A DNA stretch of 64,000 nucleotides from contig BRXU01000008.1 in the NCBI GenBank assembly GCA_030267565.1, forward strand, positions 248,001-312,000. The letters run 5' to 3'. A program made the position numbers and the translations under genes. Shown piece after piece: positions 63,595 through 64,000 of this stretch. How positions within the stretch are numbered: the first letter of the stretch is position 1; the number at the start of each line of letters is the position of its first letter. Under the pieces are notes generated by a model that made no database searches, had not been told where the DNA came from, and saw only the letters and a list, made by a program, of their open reading frames with translations. The DNA is from Pleodorina starrii (taxonomy: Eukaryota; Chlorophyta; Chlorophyceae; Chlamydomonadales; Volvocaceae).

Positions 63595-64000
63595 CGGTGC
63601 TGGGACCGGGTCCACCCGGGACAGATGAACCTGCAGACGCGGGCTGCTGCCAGCCACCCGCTGTACGGAGCAGAGGACGCCTGCATGCGCCCAGGAGGCT
63701 TCGAAGGCATCCAACCGGCCGGGCTTCAGCTGCGATGTGATGTGGCCCCGGGGCAGCCCCGCCAGAGTGTCCTCGGAGAGCGCCGCCATGCTGAAATGTG
63801 CCCTCATGAGACGCTGCAGCTCCCCAATGATGCAGCCCACCACCGTGGCCGACGAATGGTCATCAGGCTCCGCCCTGTGGTAGTGGCCCCAGACCGCCCA
63901 CAGCCAAGTGGCTCGAAGGGCTGCCCACAGCAGCTGCAGCCCAGGGCTGGCGGGGTAGGCCGGCCACCCTCCTGGCCAGTCCCCCAGTAGCACAGCCGGC
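63595..64000 (-). mobile_element. LINE ORF2 fragment (copy P), continues beyond the window
   Basis: Repeats the ORF2 region from VDPVPAP upstream to LLGDWPGGWPAYP, so about 230 bp of copy O is present twice in a row. It may be the interrupted continuation of copy N with a target deletion. Confidence 0.75.

Overview
This window holds no recognisable host gene. It is a GC-rich eukaryotic block made of nested retrotransposons and a G-rich satellite. The mix suggests a green alga (Chlorophyta): an L1-type LINE with ORF1, an APE endonuclease, a reverse transcriptase (RT) and a C-terminal zf-RVT finger; a chromodomain Gypsy element; and DIRS-type elements whose tyrosine recombinase lies on the opposite strand to RNase H/methyltransferase, the arrangement known from Volvox kangaroo. 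The lineage call is an inference from element architecture only.

Four repeat families account for almost everything. (1) The LINE: the 5'UTR and ORF1 survive in one copy, ORF2 in several broken copies. Its 1.4-kb 3'UTR carries a 12-13-bp minisatellite and ends in gcag plus poly(A). (2) A SINE of about 400 bp with a tRNA-like head, a Pol III B box and a poly(A) tail, present about 20 times. (3) A chromovirus (Gypsy) with 334-bp LTRs (TGTTGTAT...ATACAACA). (4) A satellite of about 356 bp, organised as 713-bp dimers and as roughly 3-kb higher-order units that contain SINEs.

Layout: 1-6592, LINE fragments in both orientations with SINEs. 6593-11590, Gypsy 3' end and LTR, then a LINE inserted inside another LINE. 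11591-14771, satellite and SINEs. 14772-19620, a longer Gypsy copy, LTR, LINE 3'UTR and SINEs. 19621-32165, satellite with higher-order structure. 32166-36056, a LINE deletion derivative keeping 5'UTR, ORF1 and the 3' tail. 36057-39303, satellite including a locally amplified poly(T)-tagged unit. 39304-48135 and 52971-61112, a direct segmental duplication of about 8 kb (offset about 13.29 kb), each copy holding a DIRS element, LINE ORF2 and SINEs. 48136-52858, between them, the most complete ORF2 plus the ORF1 C-terminus. 61762-64000, further LINE copies.

How the parts relate: the LINE is the likely source of target-primed reverse transcription for itself, for the SINE and for a series of extremely short or tail-only insertions. 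Private insertions in otherwise duplicated segments let events be ordered in time. Satellite higher-order repeats plus nested LINEs, with no genes, resemble a centromere or pericentromere, as described for Zepp-type LINE clusters in green algae. That assignment is a hypothesis.
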